Shown piece by piece: positions 16,537-25,630 of a DNA stretch of 64,000 nucleotides. Under the pieces are notes generated by a model, which was given only the letters and a program-made list of their open reading frames with translations, did no database searches and was not told the DNA's origin. Made by a program: the position numbers and the translations under genes. Source of the DNA: DYRB01 sp963845265 (GTDB lineage Bacteria; Pseudomonadota; Gammaproteobacteria; Chromatiales; Chromatiaceae). The DNA is taken from the NCBI GenBank assembly GCA_963845265.1, contig CAWJRN010000006.1:248001-312000 (forward strand), in the 5' to 3' direction. Within the stretch, counting starts at the first letter, position 1; every line of letters begins with the position of its first letter.

Positions 16537-17832
16537 TCAGCCGGCAAAGGGATCGCGCAGGATCATGGTCTCTGCCCGGTCTGGACCGGTGGAGACGATG
16601 TCGATGGGGACCCCGGACAGCTCCTCGATCTTGGCCAGATAGCGCCGCGCGTTCTCCGGCAGATCGCCGTACCGGGTCACACCGTAGGTGCTTTCTGTCC
16701 AGCCAGGCATATCGATGTAGTTGGGCGTCGCGCGGCCAAAGCCCTCCGCCCCAACCGGCGGCGCGGTGATAGTCTCGCCGTCCAGGTCATAGCTGACGCA
16801 CAGGCGGAGGGTATCCAACCCGTCGAGCACATCGAGCTTAGTGATACAGACCCCGGTGATGCTGTTGATATCGAAGGAGCGCTTAAGCGCGACCAGGTCC
16901 AGCCAGCCACAACGACGCTTGCGACCGGTGGTGGCACCAAACTCGTGGCCCTTCTCGCCCAGGTGGTCACCCACCGCATCGAACAACTCCGTCGGGAAGG
17001 GCCCTGCCCCAACCCGGGTGGTGTAGGCTTTGACGATCCCTAGCACATAATCCAGGTCGCGCGGGCCTATGCCGCTGCCGGTGCAGGTCCCACCCGCGGT
17101 GGTGTTGGATGAGGTGACGAAGGGATAGGTGCCGTGATCGATGTCCAGCAAGGCCCCCTGTGCCCCTTCGAACAGGATACTGCCCCCCGCCCGACGCAGG
17201 TCGTGGAGCACGCCGGGGATATCCGCCACCATGGGGGCAATGACCTCCGCCTGGCCCAGGGCCTCGTCCAGGACTTGCTGATAGTCCACCGCCTCGGCCT
17301 TGAAGTAGTGCACGAGCGAGAAGTTGTGATACTCGAGCACCTCGCGCAGGCGCTCGGCGAAGTGGCCGGGATCGAGCAGCTCGCCCAGGCGAATGCCGCG
17401 ACGCGAGACCTTGTCCTCGTAGGTCGGACCGATACCGCGCCCGGTGGTGCCGATGGCCTTGGCGCCACGGGCACGCTCGCGGGCCTGATCCAGGGCGATG
17501 TGGTAGGGCAGGATGAGCGGGCAGGCAGGGCTGATGGACAGACGCTCTCGGGCGGGCACGCCGCGCCCTTCGAGCATGACAATCTCCTCCAACAGGGCTG
17601 CCGGCGAGACGACAACGCCATTGCCGATCAGGCAGCGCACACCCTCGCGCAGGATGCCGGAGGGGATCAGGTGCAGCACCGTCGTTTCCGCACCGATCAC
17701 CAGGGTGTGGCCAGCGTTGTGCCCACCCTGGAAGCGGACAACGGCGGCGGCCCGATCTGTCAGCAGGTCCACGACCTTGCCCTTACCCTCGTCGCCCCAC
17801 TGGGCACCAATGACGACTACGTTCTTACCCAT
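16537..17832 (-). CDS. purA: Adenylosuccinate synthetase
   Basis: The GTP-dependent enzyme joining IMP and aspartate, the first committed step to AMP. Its 431 residues match the family. GAQWGDEGKGK (residues 8-18) is the GTP-binding and catalytic loop. GHNAGHT, TTGRGIGPTYEDK and the ATTGRKRRCGW segment are present. The start ATG has GGGAAGAG upstream. In many gammaproteobacteria purA closes the hfq-hflKC locus, and here it follows hisZ. The oad genes directly downstream may share its transcript. Confidence 0.97.
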   Translation of the reverse strand: MGKNVVVIGAQWGDEGKGKVVDLLTDRAAAVVRFQGGHNAGHTLVIGAETTVLHLIPSGILREGVRCLIGNGVVVSPAALLEEIVMLEGRGVPARERLSISPACPLILPYHIALDQARERARGAKAIGTTGRGIGPTYEDKVSRRGIRLGELLDPGHFAERLREVLEYHNFSLVHYFKAEAVDYQQVLDEALGQAEVIAPMVADIPGVLHDLRRAGGSILFEGAQGALLDIDHGTYPFVTSSNTTAGGTCTGSGIGPRDLDYVLGIVKAYTTRVGAGPFPTELFDAVGDHLGEKGHEFGATTGRKRRCGWLDLVALKRSFDINSITGVCITKLDVLDGLDTLRLCVSYDLDGETITAPPVGAEGFGRATPNYIDMPGWTESTYGVTRYGDLPENARRYLAKIEELSGVPIDIVSTGPDRAETMILRDPFAG

Positions 17833-18140
17833 CGTTCTCTTCCCGACCCGTTATCCGGGGATGTGGTTAGTGGTGAGTGGCCAGTCACTAGTGAAACCTT
17901 GTCTGAGACCGATTGAAGGACAGTCCCTTGCATCAGGGTCGCAAACCGTACCAGCCGGTGGAAAATAGCACAGGATTAGTAAAATCTATGAGCGCTAATT
18001 GGATGATGAATGTACATGCTTACGATTGAGGAAACGTCCGTCGATCAGGTGCGATTAGCTTGCGAAGCTCACCAATCCGACGCATCGTGCCGGCCCATAT
18101 GGTGCGGGTCGTTCCCCGCCCAACGCTACTGGGCGCTCAT
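17833..18140. other. Intergenic region upstream of purA
   Basis: About 308 bases between hisZ and purA. It has a small inverted repeat, AGTGGCCAGTCACT (about 17876-17889), close to the purA start, and a hairpin CGCCCA/TGGGCG near 18120 just after the hisZ stop that lacks a T-run. An independent purA promoter would have to be here, but no consensus was confidently identified. Confidence 0.35.
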
Positions 18141-19391
18141 TCATGTGATGTCCGACCGACCTCCGAGACCCTCTTTATCCGCCAGCCGCTGGTCGGTTGA
18201 TGCTGGACAAGGCACCAGGACCCAGGCCCCGTCACGCTCCGCCAGGACGTCACTGCACCCCAGGGAGGCACAGGACTGGTTCTCTGCACCGGGCAGCAGG
18301 GTGATCACCCGCCGACCGGCCGCCCGCAAGGCCTCGACCTGAGCCTGAAGCCCCGAATCCGCTGACTCGGGTGCCAGGACTGCACCGGGCTCCACGTGGC
18401 GCCCCCCGAGCCCGGAGCCCAGCCGCAACAGGCCCTTCAGGTCGGCGCTGAAGCCCACCGCCGGGCGAGCCCGCCCGAAGACCCTCCCGATGTCGTCGTA
18501 ACGTCCGCCACGGGCGATCTCCATCCCCCAGCCCGGCACGAAGGCGGCAAACACCATGCCGGTCTTGTAGTGATAGCCGCGCAGCTCGGCGAGATCGAAG
18601 TGGATCGGCACTTCCGGTGCCCAGCGGCGCAACGCCTCGGCCAGTCCCGCCAGGTGCCCCACGGCCTCAAGGACATCGGCATCGGCATCGGCCAGGGCGA
18701 TCTTGGCGCTCTCCAGGGCGTCGTCCCCATTCAGCTCCGCAAGCACCAACAACATCCGCGCCGGGGCCCCCGTTACCCCAAACTCTTCAACGAGCTCTAC
18801 CACCTCAGGCAGGGCCTTACGTTGTAGGGCCTCAAACAGGGCAAGCTCCTGATCGGCATCAAGCCCCGCCTGGCGGGCCAGACCACGGAAGATGCCGACG
18901 TGACCCAGGTCCAGATAGGCCCCCTCGATACCGGCCAGGCTCAAGGTACGCACGACCAGACGCAGGATTTCCGCATCGCTGGCGACGCCCTTGTGACCGT
19001 AGATCTCAGCCCCGATCTGCATGGGGCTGCGGGTCCCGGCGAAGCCGTCGGACCGGGTGTGCAGGACCGTCCCCAGATAGCACAGACGGGTCGGGCCCTC
19101 GCGGCGCAGGTGGTGCGCATCGATGCGTGCAACCTGTGGGGTCATGTCCGCGCGGACCCCCAGCAGGCGACCGGTGAGCTGGTCGGTGAGCTTGAAGGTC
19201 TGGAGATCCAGGTCACGCCCGGTGCCCGTCAGCAGCGAGTCCAGGTAGTCGATGAAGGGCGTGACCACCAACTCGTATCCCCAACTGCGGTAGAGGTCGA
19301 GCAGGTCCCGGCGAAGCCGCTCCATCTCCTGGGCCTGCGGCGGCAGGACCTCCTCGATACCCACCGGCAACAGCCAGCGTTCCTCATGCAT
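18141..19391 (-). CDS. hisZ: ATP phosphoribosyltransferase regulatory subunit
   Basis: A 416-residue HisRS-like protein without synthetase function that activates the short-form HisG at the first step of histidine synthesis. Class II synthetase-like features include LLDLYRSWGYELVVTPFIDY, QTFKLTDQLTGRLLGVRADM and MTPQVARIDAH. Length and lack of an anticodon-binding domain fit HisZ rather than HisS. It lies between the yjeT-like gene and purA, the usual place in Chromatiales and relatives. hisG is not in the window. hisC is at 43135. Confidence 0.93.
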   Translation of the reverse strand: MHEERWLLPVGIEEVLPPQAQEMERLRRDLLDLYRSWGYELVVTPFIDYLDSLLTGTGRDLDLQTFKLTDQLTGRLLGVRADMTPQVARIDAHHLRREGPTRLCYLGTVLHTRSDGFAGTRSPMQIGAEIYGHKGVASDAEILRLVVRTLSLAGIEGAYLDLGHVGIFRGLARQAGLDADQELALFEALQRKALPEVVELVEEFGVTGAPARMLLVLAELNGDDALESAKIALADADADVLEAVGHLAGLAEALRRWAPEVPIHFDLAELRGYHYKTGMVFAAFVPGWGMEIARGGRYDDIGRVFGRARPAVGFSADLKGLLRLGSGLGGRHVEPGAVLAPESADSGLQAQVEALRAAGRRVITLLPGAENQSCASLGCSDVLAERDGAWVLVPCPASTDQRLADKEGLGGRSDIT

Positions 19392-19400
19392 GGTCGGCCC

Positions 19401-19586
19401 TCAGTTGATCCAGTAAAGCAGGATGACGCCACTGACCATACTGGCCAGCCCGAAGAGGCGTAGGGTCCGGTCGTTCAACTCGGCAATGGCGAGCATGGCC
19501 TGGCGCATGCCATCCGGGTGCAGAAAGGGCCAGATGCCCTCGATGACGAAGACGAGGCTGAAGGCCACCAGCAGGTTATGCCACAT
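19401..19586 (-). CDS. DUF2065 (YjeT-like) small membrane protein
   Basis: A 61-residue protein, MWHNLLVAFSLVFVIEGIWP..., with two hydrophobic helices (residues 5-18 and 43-58). This is the conserved YjeT/DUF2065 pattern, with EGIWPFLHPDGMR in between. The internal ATG at 19586 is chosen because homologues begin there. It sits between hflC and hisZ, matching the hflC-yjeT-purA order of E. coli. Its function is unknown. Confidence 0.88.
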   Translation of the reverse strand: MWHNLLVAFSLVFVIEGIWPFLHPDGMRQAMLAIAELNDRTLRLFGLASMVSGVILLYWIN

Positions 19587-19927
19587 CGACTGCTCCTGGA
19601 CGCCCGCAGACAAGTCCCGTCCCAAAGCTTGGCAACTCGGAAAGTTGCTGAGCACGCATGGATCATCCAAAACCCAGTCATTACTCACGCCCAGTCACCA
19701 AGAAAAAAAGTCAGGTGCCTGCCCCAACCCAATCACCTACCGGGTGAAACATTCGGCGCTGGTATCGCGTTGACAAACCTTGGCGTTTTTGGCGCCTTTG
19801 GCGTAACAAGCGCCCCAGACCGGATCATTCCAGGCAAGCCGGTGGATGCGGTGCGGACAGACCACCGAGCACATTCCCGGCCCGGTTCTACGCGCCTTCT
19901 CCACCCTACGGATCCTCGGGCAAGCTG
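19587..19927. other. Gap between hflC and the yjeT-like gene
   Basis: About 340 bases. It contains a short run of GGCG-TTTTT-GGCG-CCTTTGGCG repeats near 19782-19804 and no convincing gene. The gap is unusual because these genes are tightly packed in relatives. It probably holds a separate promoter for yjeT-hisZ. Confidence 0.35.
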
Positions 19928-21130
19928 TTAATGCTGTCCCGTTGCTGCGCCAGGTACATTCCATATGCGAGTGGGGGTGTCTCCACCAGGCAGCAACGGG
20001 GGCACCTCTGTTGGGGGGGTGTCTCCACCAGGCGGCAACGGGGCCACCTCAGCTGGGGGGGTGCCTCCACCAGGCGGCAACGGGGCCGCCTTAGCTGAGG
20101 GGGTGTCTCCACTAGGCGGCAACGGGGCCGCCTTAGCTGAGGGGGTGTCTCCACTAGGCGGCAACGGGGCCGCCTTAGCTGAGGGGGTGTCTCCACTAGG
20201 CGGCAACGGGGCCGCCTTAGCTGAGGGGGTGTCTCCACTAGGCGGCAACGGGGCCGTCTCAGTTGGGGATTTGGTCTTGAAGAAGCGCAGGAACTCAGAA
20301 TCCGGCTGCAAAACCATCATGTCGGTGCCGTCGCCGAAGGCCTCCCGATAGGCGTTGAGGCTTCGATAGAAGGCGAAGAAATCCGCGTCCTTGGAATATG
20401 CCGTCGCATAGACCCCAGTCGCCTTGGCGTCGCCCTCGCCGCGTGCTTGCTCAGACAGCTTGTAGGCCTCGGCCAGGATAACCGTGCGCTGGCGGTCGGC
20501 ATCCGCCTGGATGCGCTCCGCCGCCTCGCCACCCTTGGCGCGCAGGTCCCGGGCGACGCGCTCACGCTCTGCACGCATGCGGGAATACACCGACTCGCTG
20601 ACCTCAGGCGGAAGGTCGATCTTCTTGATGCGCACATCCACCACCTCGACACCGAGATCGTCGGCCTGAGTGTCGATGGCCTTGGTCAGCTCGGTCATGA
20701 TCTCCTGACGGTCCTCAGAGATGACCTCCTGGATAGTGCGCTTGCCGAACTCATTGCGCAGACTGGTGTTGATGCGGTCGGCCAACAGTTGCGCGGTCCG
20801 CGCCGCATTGCCGCCCGTGGAGCGGTAGTATTGGGCAGCGTTGGAGATCCGCCACTTGGCGTAGGAGTCCACGATGACGTCCTTCTTCTCCAGGGTCAGG
20901 AAGCGCTGCGGGCTTGCGTCCAGGGTCTGAATGCGTCGATCGAAGGTGAGGATGGTATTGAGCCCTGGGATCTTGAAGTGCAGACCCGGCTCATAGTCGG
21001 TCGCGACGATCTCGCCCAGTCGAAGCTTGATCGCCATCTCCCACTGGGAGACCGTAAAGGTGAATGCATAGGCGCCCAGAACCAGGGCGGCGATCCCAAT
21101 GGGGGCAAGAGCCTTCATTTGCGGATTCAT
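19928..21130 (-). CDS. hflC: HflC, FtsH protease modulator, with an expanded Pro-rich repeat tail
   Basis: An SPFH/band-7 membrane protein that forms the HflKC cage around FtsH. It has an N-terminal anchor (residues 8-26), an SPFH domain with FKIPGLNTILTFDRRIQTLD, and a coiled region with RMRAERERVARDLRAKGGEAAERIQADADRQ-type sequence. The conserved part ends near residue 295 (SEFLRFFKTKS). After it come about 100 extra residues of 14-residue Pro-rich repeats of the type APLPPSGDTPSAKA, giving 400 residues against about 290-330 normally. The tail would lie in the periplasm. Start and hflK stop overlap (TAATG). Confidence 0.93.
   Translation of the reverse strand: MNPQMKALAPIGIAALVLGAYAFTFTVSQWEMAIKLRLGEIVATDYEPGLHFKIPGLNTILTFDRRIQTLDASPQRFLTLEKKDVIVDSYAKWRISNAAQYYRSTGGNAARTAQLLADRINTSLRNEFGKRTIQEVISEDRQEIMTELTKAIDTQADDLGVEVVDVRIKKIDLPPEVSESVYSRMRAERERVARDLRAKGGEAAERIQADADRQRTVILAEAYKLSEQARGEGDAKATGVYATAYSKDADFFAFYRSLNAYREAFGDGTDMMVLQPDSEFLRFFKTKSPTETAPLPPSGDTPSAKAAPLPPSGDTPSAKAAPLPPSGDTPSAKAAPLPPSGDTPSAKAAPLPPGGGTPPAEVAPLPPGGDTPPTEVPPLLPGGDTPTRIWNVPGAATGQH
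19978..20271. repeat. 42-bp tandem repeat (7 units) within hflC
   Basis: Seven head-to-tail units of exactly 42 bases, starting at 19978, 20020, 20062, 20104, 20146, 20188 and 20230. Units 4-6 are identical and the outer ones have diverged. Because 42 is a multiple of three the repeat stays in frame and adds a 14-residue Pro-rich period to HflC. The most recent growth is in the centre. Confidence 0.95.
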
Positions 21131-22326
21131 TAGCGCGTCCTCCGCTCGCGGTTGACCGAGCGCTCAGGGGTTGACGCGGGCTCTGGGGCGGACCGCACGG
21201 CCGATGTCGTCGGGGTGCCGGCCGGAGGCGCGGCACCGCGGCCCTTGAGCATCTGATCGAGAGGAAGGTACATCATGGTGTTGCCCTGCTGCATGTCGAC
21301 CAGGACCTTGGCGTTGTCGCCCAAGACCTGCTCCATGGTCTCCAGGTAGAGACGCTCGCGCGTCACGCCTGGTGCCAATTGATAGGCGGCCAGAACGGCG
21401 CTGAAGCGAGCGGCCTCACCCTCAGCCTCGGCGATCACCTTGTCGCGGTAGGCCATCGAGTCCGCCTCGATGCGTGCCGCCTCGCCACGGGCCTGAGGCA
21501 GCACCTCGTTCGCGTAGGCCTCGGCCTTGTTCTCCAGGCGTTCCTTGTCCTCGCGGGCCTTGATGGCGTCGTCAAAGGCGTCCTTGACCTGCTCCGGCGG
21601 CTTGGCCGGCTGCATATTCACCGCGGTGATGATCAGACCTGTCTTGTAGGTGTTCAGCAGCTCCTGGGTACTGGATTGAATCTTATCGGCGATGGCGCTA
21701 CGCCCCTCGGTCACGATGTAATCCAGCTTGCTGCGCCCGATGACGGTGCGCACCACCGCCTCGGTGGCGTCGCGCAGAGTCTTGTCCGGGTCCTGGTCCT
21801 GGAACAGGTAGTTGGCCGCATCCTGGATGCGCGCCTGCACGGTCAACTCCACGTCGACGATGTTCTCGTCCATCGTGAGCATCACCGCGTTGTGGCTGAA
21901 GGTCGAGACCTGATCCACGTTGACCTTGACCACAGTCTCGATTGGATACGGAATGTGCCAGTGCGGACCCGGGTCCGTGGTGCCGACATGGGCGCCGAAA
22001 CGCAGAACCACGCCGCGCTCCGCCGGCTCGACGATGTAGATACCGGAAGCCAACCAGATCACCAGCAGGACCCCTGCGACGATGCCGATGGTCTTCTTGT
22101 CGAAGCCGCCGGGTAGGGTCGGGAACCCCCCACCTCCACCGCCGCCGCTTCCACCACCGTCATCGCCACCGCCTCCGTTAGAACGGGAGCGCTTGCCGCC
22201 GAACAGGCCGCCGAGACGCTCCTGGAGCTTACGCACCACCTCGTCTAGGTCCGGCGGACCACCCTGGTCGCCGCCCTTACCGCCCCAGGGGTCCTTATTG
22301 CCCCCACCCGGCTCGTTCCAAGCCAT
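21130..22326 (-). CDS. hflK: HflK, FtsH protease modulator
   Basis: A 398-residue SPFH protein and partner of HflC. A Gly-rich cytoplasmic N-terminus (MAWNEPGGGNKDPWGGKGG) is the HflK signature. A membrane span (GIVAGVLLVIWLASGIYIV) leads to the SPFH domain (ERGVVLRFGAHVGTTDPGPH) and a charged coiled coil. The C-terminus ends with an STPERSVNRERRTR tail. It forms a translationally coupled pair with hflC, and together they regulate FtsH-mediated degradation of membrane proteins. Confidence 0.96.
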   Translation of the reverse strand: MAWNEPGGGNKDPWGGKGGDQGGPPDLDEVVRKLQERLGGLFGGKRSRSNGGGGDDGGGSGGGGGGGFPTLPGGFDKKTIGIVAGVLLVIWLASGIYIVEPAERGVVLRFGAHVGTTDPGPHWHIPYPIETVVKVNVDQVSTFSHNAVMLTMDENIVDVELTVQARIQDAANYLFQDQDPDKTLRDATEAVVRTVIGRSKLDYIVTEGRSAIADKIQSSTQELLNTYKTGLIITAVNMQPAKPPEQVKDAFDDAIKAREDKERLENKAEAYANEVLPQARGEAARIEADSMAYRDKVIAEAEGEAARFSAVLAAYQLAPGVTRERLYLETMEQVLGDNAKVLVDMQQGNTMMYLPLDQMLKGRGAAPPAGTPTTSAVRSAPEPASTPERSVNRERRTR

Positions 22327-22541
22327 AGCTACTCCAAAGAAAATCGAAGAGTGACCCGCAGGTCGTTGATATGAAGCGCGGGAAACATCCGCACCACGTG
22401 CATTCGTCGCCCGGGCTGGCCGGGCATCGTAGTCTCGGCCCGGGTGCCACCCCGGCTGGCCATCTTCGTCAACCCTAGTGGCTCACGCGACTGGTCATTC
22501 TAGGGGACCCGGAGGGGTTGGGCAAACCAACCGGCCTCAGC

Positions 22542-23897
22542 TCAACCCAGTGGCCCCCAAGGTGCCCCGTCCAATGGGTCGGACGCCTCGTCCGGCACCG
22601 ACCCAGGCAGTGGGACAAAGCGCCCGGCGAGCCCGACCTCGCGATGCATGAGTCGGTCAAACTGGACCCGCGGGACACTGAGCTCCAGTTCCCAGCCGCC
22701 CTCGTCCAAGGCGCGCTCGGACAAGACCCTCGCATGGGTAAAGGCCCAGGCCCGCAACCGCCCCTCCTGGGGGCCCAGCTCCAGGTGTCCGTGGACCTCG
22801 TCGCCCCGGGTCAATTCGGCGATGGCCCCCTGCAGGAGGTCGAGCCCGACGCCGTCCCGGGCGCAGAGCCAGACCCGCTTGGGACGCCCCTCCGCATCCC
22901 GCTCCAAGGTCGGCTCACGATCAGGAAGCAGATCGAGCTTGTTGAATACCTCCAGGCGCGGGACACCACCCGCGTCGATGTCCTCCAAGACCCCCTCCAC
23001 GTCCCGGATGCGGCGGTCGCGCACCTCGGAGGCCGCATCGATGACGTGCAGCAGCAGGTCGGCGGAGCGCGTCTCCTCCAGGGTGGAGCGGAAGGCGGCA
23101 ACCAGCTCGTGGGGTAGGTCATTAATAAAACCTACCGTATCCGCCAAGACCACCGCGCCGCCGCCAGGCAGCGCCAGGCGCCGAAGGGTCGGATCCAGGG
23201 TGGCGAAGAGCTGGTCGGCCTCGTAGACCTCCGCACGGGTCAGGGCGTTGAACAGGGTGGACTTGCCCGCATTGGTGTAGCCCACCAGGGAGACCGTGGG
23301 CAGCTCCGCCTTCTGGCGTGCCCGCCGGCCCTGGGAACGCTGGGCGTCGATGTGCTCGATACGCTCGCGCAGCACGGCGATACGCTTGCCCAGCAGGCGC
23401 CGGTCCGTCTCCAACTGGGTCTCGCCCGGGCCACGCAGGCCGATACCGCCCTTCTGGCGCTCCAGGTGGGTCCAGCCTCGCACCAACCGGGTGGACAGGT
23501 GACGCAACTGGGCCAACTCCACCTGGAGCTTGCCGGCGAAGGAGCGCGCCCGCTGGGCGAAGATGTCCAGGATCAGGCCATTGCGGTCCACCACCCGGCA
23601 TTCCAGCAGTCGCTCCAGGTTACGTTCCTGACTCGGCGAGAGGGCGTGGTTGAAGATCACCAGCTCCGCCTCTCCCGCCGCGGCCATGCCCTTGATCTCC
23701 TCGGCCTTACCGCTACCGACGAAGAGCTTGCGGTCCGGCGCCGCCCGGGAGCCGGTCACCAACCCGACCACCGTCGCCCCGGCGGAGGCCGCCAGCAAAC
23801 CCAGCTCCTCGACCGTATCCGCGTCGGCGCCCACCGGGGCACCGATGTCGATGTGTACCAGCAGGGCTCGCTCGCCGGATGAGGGTCTATCGAACAC
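22542..23897 (-). CDS. hflX: Ribosome-associated GTPase HflX
   Basis: A 451-residue GTPase that rescues stalled 70S ribosomes. The N-terminal HflX domain has KLFVGSGKAEEI, IFNHALSPSQERNLE and GGIGLRGPGETQLETDRR. The G domain has G1 GYTNAGKST (206-214), G3 DTVGF (253-257) and NKLD (G4). It starts with GTG at 23897. A 215-base gap separates it from hflK. The gene order hfq-hflX-hflK-hflC is the E. coli order. Confidence 0.96.
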   Translation of the reverse strand: MFDRPSSGERALLVHIDIGAPVGADADTVEELGLLAASAGATVVGLVTGSRAAPDRKLFVGSGKAEEIKGMAAAGEAELVIFNHALSPSQERNLERLLECRVVDRNGLILDIFAQRARSFAGKLQVELAQLRHLSTRLVRGWTHLERQKGGIGLRGPGETQLETDRRLLGKRIAVLRERIEHIDAQRSQGRRARQKAELPTVSLVGYTNAGKSTLFNALTRAEVYEADQLFATLDPTLRRLALPGGGAVVLADTVGFINDLPHELVAAFRSTLEETRSADLLLHVIDAASEVRDRRIRDVEGVLEDIDAGGVPRLEVFNKLDLLPDREPTLERDAEGRPKRVWLCARDGVGLDLLQGAIAELTRGDEVHGHLELGPQEGRLRAWAFTHARVLSERALDEGGWELELSVPRVQFDRLMHREVGLAGRFVPLPGSVPDEASDPLDGAPWGPLG

Positions 23898-23962
23898 GCT
23901 GACGGGAGACCGGCGAGGGGGCGAGTTCGATCCGAAGACCGCGCGAAGTGTAGGAGTGCACC

Positions 23963-24214
23963 TTAGGCGTTGCCGGGCTCGACATCGTCGTCCGTCACAG
24001 GCGCCAGCTTGACGTTGCGGGCCGGGACGACGGTAGAGATGGCGTGCTTGTAGATCATCTGACTGACGTTGTTTTTCAGCAACACAACGAATTGATCGAA
24101 GGACTCGATCTGTCCCTGAAGTTTGATTCCATTCACCAGGAAGATAGAAACGGGAACGCGCTCTTTGCGCAAGGCGTTGAGGAAGGGGTCTTGCAGGCTT
24201 TGGCCCTTGGACAT
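23963..24214 (-). CDS. hfq: RNA chaperone Hfq
   Basis: An 83-residue Sm-like hexameric RNA chaperone that pairs small RNAs with mRNAs. Sm1 is LVNGIKLQGQIESFDQFVVL and Sm2 carries MIYKHAISTVVP. The distal and proximal face residues (QSLQDPFLN, YKHA) are conserved. The C-terminal tail is short and acidic. The start is supported by AAGGAG nine bases upstream. Confidence 0.98.
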   Translation of the reverse strand: MSKGQSLQDPFLNALRKERVPVSIFLVNGIKLQGQIESFDQFVVLLKNNVSQMIYKHAISTVVPARNVKLAPVTDDDVEPGNA

Positions 24215-24354
24215 GGTGTTGGCTCCTTATTGTTGTGACGTTGACGCTGCACCAGCCGGCAAACCCCGACCTCGAATCGCCTCGGCGAGGGTCCGCTGCG
24301 CGGGAATTAGCCTAGCACAGCGCTAGGTTGGAATTCGGGGCACGATCGCCCCTA

Positions 24355-25302
24355 TCAAAAGGCCCTGGCAGCTCGTACCAGGGTCAAGGCCCCCTCCAGC
24401 GGGGACTCGGCATCCATCAGCCAATGACAGTCGCGCTCCGAACGTAACCAGGTCCACTGGCGCTTCGCGAGCTGTCGCGTGGCAATTATGCCGCGCTGCA
24501 CCATTACAGGATACTTATATTCGCCGCCAAAGTATTTCAAGAGTTGCCGATAACCGACGCAGCGCATCGATGGCAGGTCCGGGCTGAGGTCCCCACGAGC
24601 CAGCAAGCCGCGCACCTCAGCCTCGAACCCCGCGGCGAGCATGGCGTGGAAGCGCCGTTCGATGCGCTCATGCAGCACCGCCCTATCATCTGGGGCCCGC
24701 ACCAGTTTGAGCAACCGATACGGCAGCACATGCAGACCAGCCCCCTCACGCTGAAGTTCCGTCAGGGGGCGTCCGGTCAGCTCGAAGACCTCCAGTGCGC
24801 GCCCGATGCGTTGGGGGTCGTTCGGGTGGATCTGGGCCGCGGCCTGGGGATCGACCTCGGCCAGGCGCCGGTGCATGGCCTGCCAACCAATGACCTGAGC
24901 CTGCTCCTCCAGGCGAAGGCGGGTCTGTGGATCTGCGCTCGGCAGCGGTGAAAGGCCATGCTGGAGGGCGCGAAAGTAGAGCATGGTCCCGCCCACTAGG
25001 AGCGGGATCCGCCCGGCTGCAGTTATGGCGGCCATCTCACGCAAGGCGTCGTCGCGGAAGCGGGCGGCAGAGTAGGCCTCGCTAGGATCGCAGCAGTCGA
25101 TGAGCCGGTGCGGTGCCCGCGCCAGGGTCGCCGCATCCGGCTTGGCGGTGCCGATGTCCATGCCGCGATAGACCAGGGCCGAATCGACACTGACGATGTC
25201 GCAAGGTAGCCGCTCCACCAGGTCCGCCGCCAGGTCCGTCTTACCGGACGCTGTGGGGCCCATGAGGAGGATGGCCAAAGGGCGGTGGTCTTGTGCAGGC
25301 AT
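24355..25302 (-). CDS. miaA: tRNA dimethylallyltransferase
   Basis: A 315-residue prenyltransferase that adds the dimethylallyl group to A37 of tRNAs reading UNN codons. A P-loop, MGPTASGKTDLA (residues 14-25), and DSALVYRGMDIGTAKP, LLVGGTMLYFRAL, and near the end MRCVGYRQLLKYFGG and RQLAKRQWTWLR are diagnostic. It lies between mutL and hfq as in E. coli, about 140 bases from hfq. Confidence 0.97.
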   Translation of the reverse strand: MPAQDHRPLAILLMGPTASGKTDLAADLVERLPCDIVSVDSALVYRGMDIGTAKPDAATLARAPHRLIDCCDPSEAYSAARFRDDALREMAAITAAGRIPLLVGGTMLYFRALQHGLSPLPSADPQTRLRLEEQAQVIGWQAMHRRLAEVDPQAAAQIHPNDPQRIGRALEVFELTGRPLTELQREGAGLHVLPYRLLKLVRAPDDRAVLHERIERRFHAMLAAGFEAEVRGLLARGDLSPDLPSMRCVGYRQLLKYFGGEYKYPVMVQRGIIATRQLAKRQWTWLRSERDCHWLMDAESPLEGALTLVRAARAF

Positions 25303-25592
25303 TGCATCCTGTAGAAGTGGTGCGATTTGATCGCGCTGCTCGGCAACGATTTCCGCGGTGCTTCGTTCGCCAAATTCATGGTTAGCTGCAGCTTAAGATG
25401 GGGCGCATCGGTAGCTTGAGATCGGCGCCAGTGTATGCACAAGGGCGCGACCAGCAAAGGCCAACGTTCAGGCCAACGTTCAGTCGCCCGACCCCAAGCG
25501 CGCCCAACATCGGTAGATTCCCGCCTGCCCTCCACGATCCAGAGACCCGAGTCATGCCCACCGACCCTGGCGTTGTCTCCGGATGTTGCCTT

Positions 25593-25625
25593 CTGGGAGC
25601 GCCGGCCAGAGGCCGGCGTTCCCAG
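25593..25625. repeat. REP-like palindrome downstream of mutL
   Basis: Inverted repeat of CTGGGAGCGCCGGCC (25593-25607) and GGCCGGCGTTCCCAG (25611-25625) with a 3-base loop; 14 of 15 pairs match. It starts six bases beyond the mutL stop and has no T-run, so it looks like a REP-type element rather than a simple terminator. The 51-bp repeat at 55199 contains a related motif. The rest of the 25303-25630 gap contains only a duplicated GGCCAACGTTCA. Confidence 0.75.
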
Positions 25626-25630
25626 CCGGG

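Noticed and set aside
19978..20271. A CRISPR array
   Set aside because: The 42-bp units are contiguous without unique spacers and lie in the hflC reading frame.
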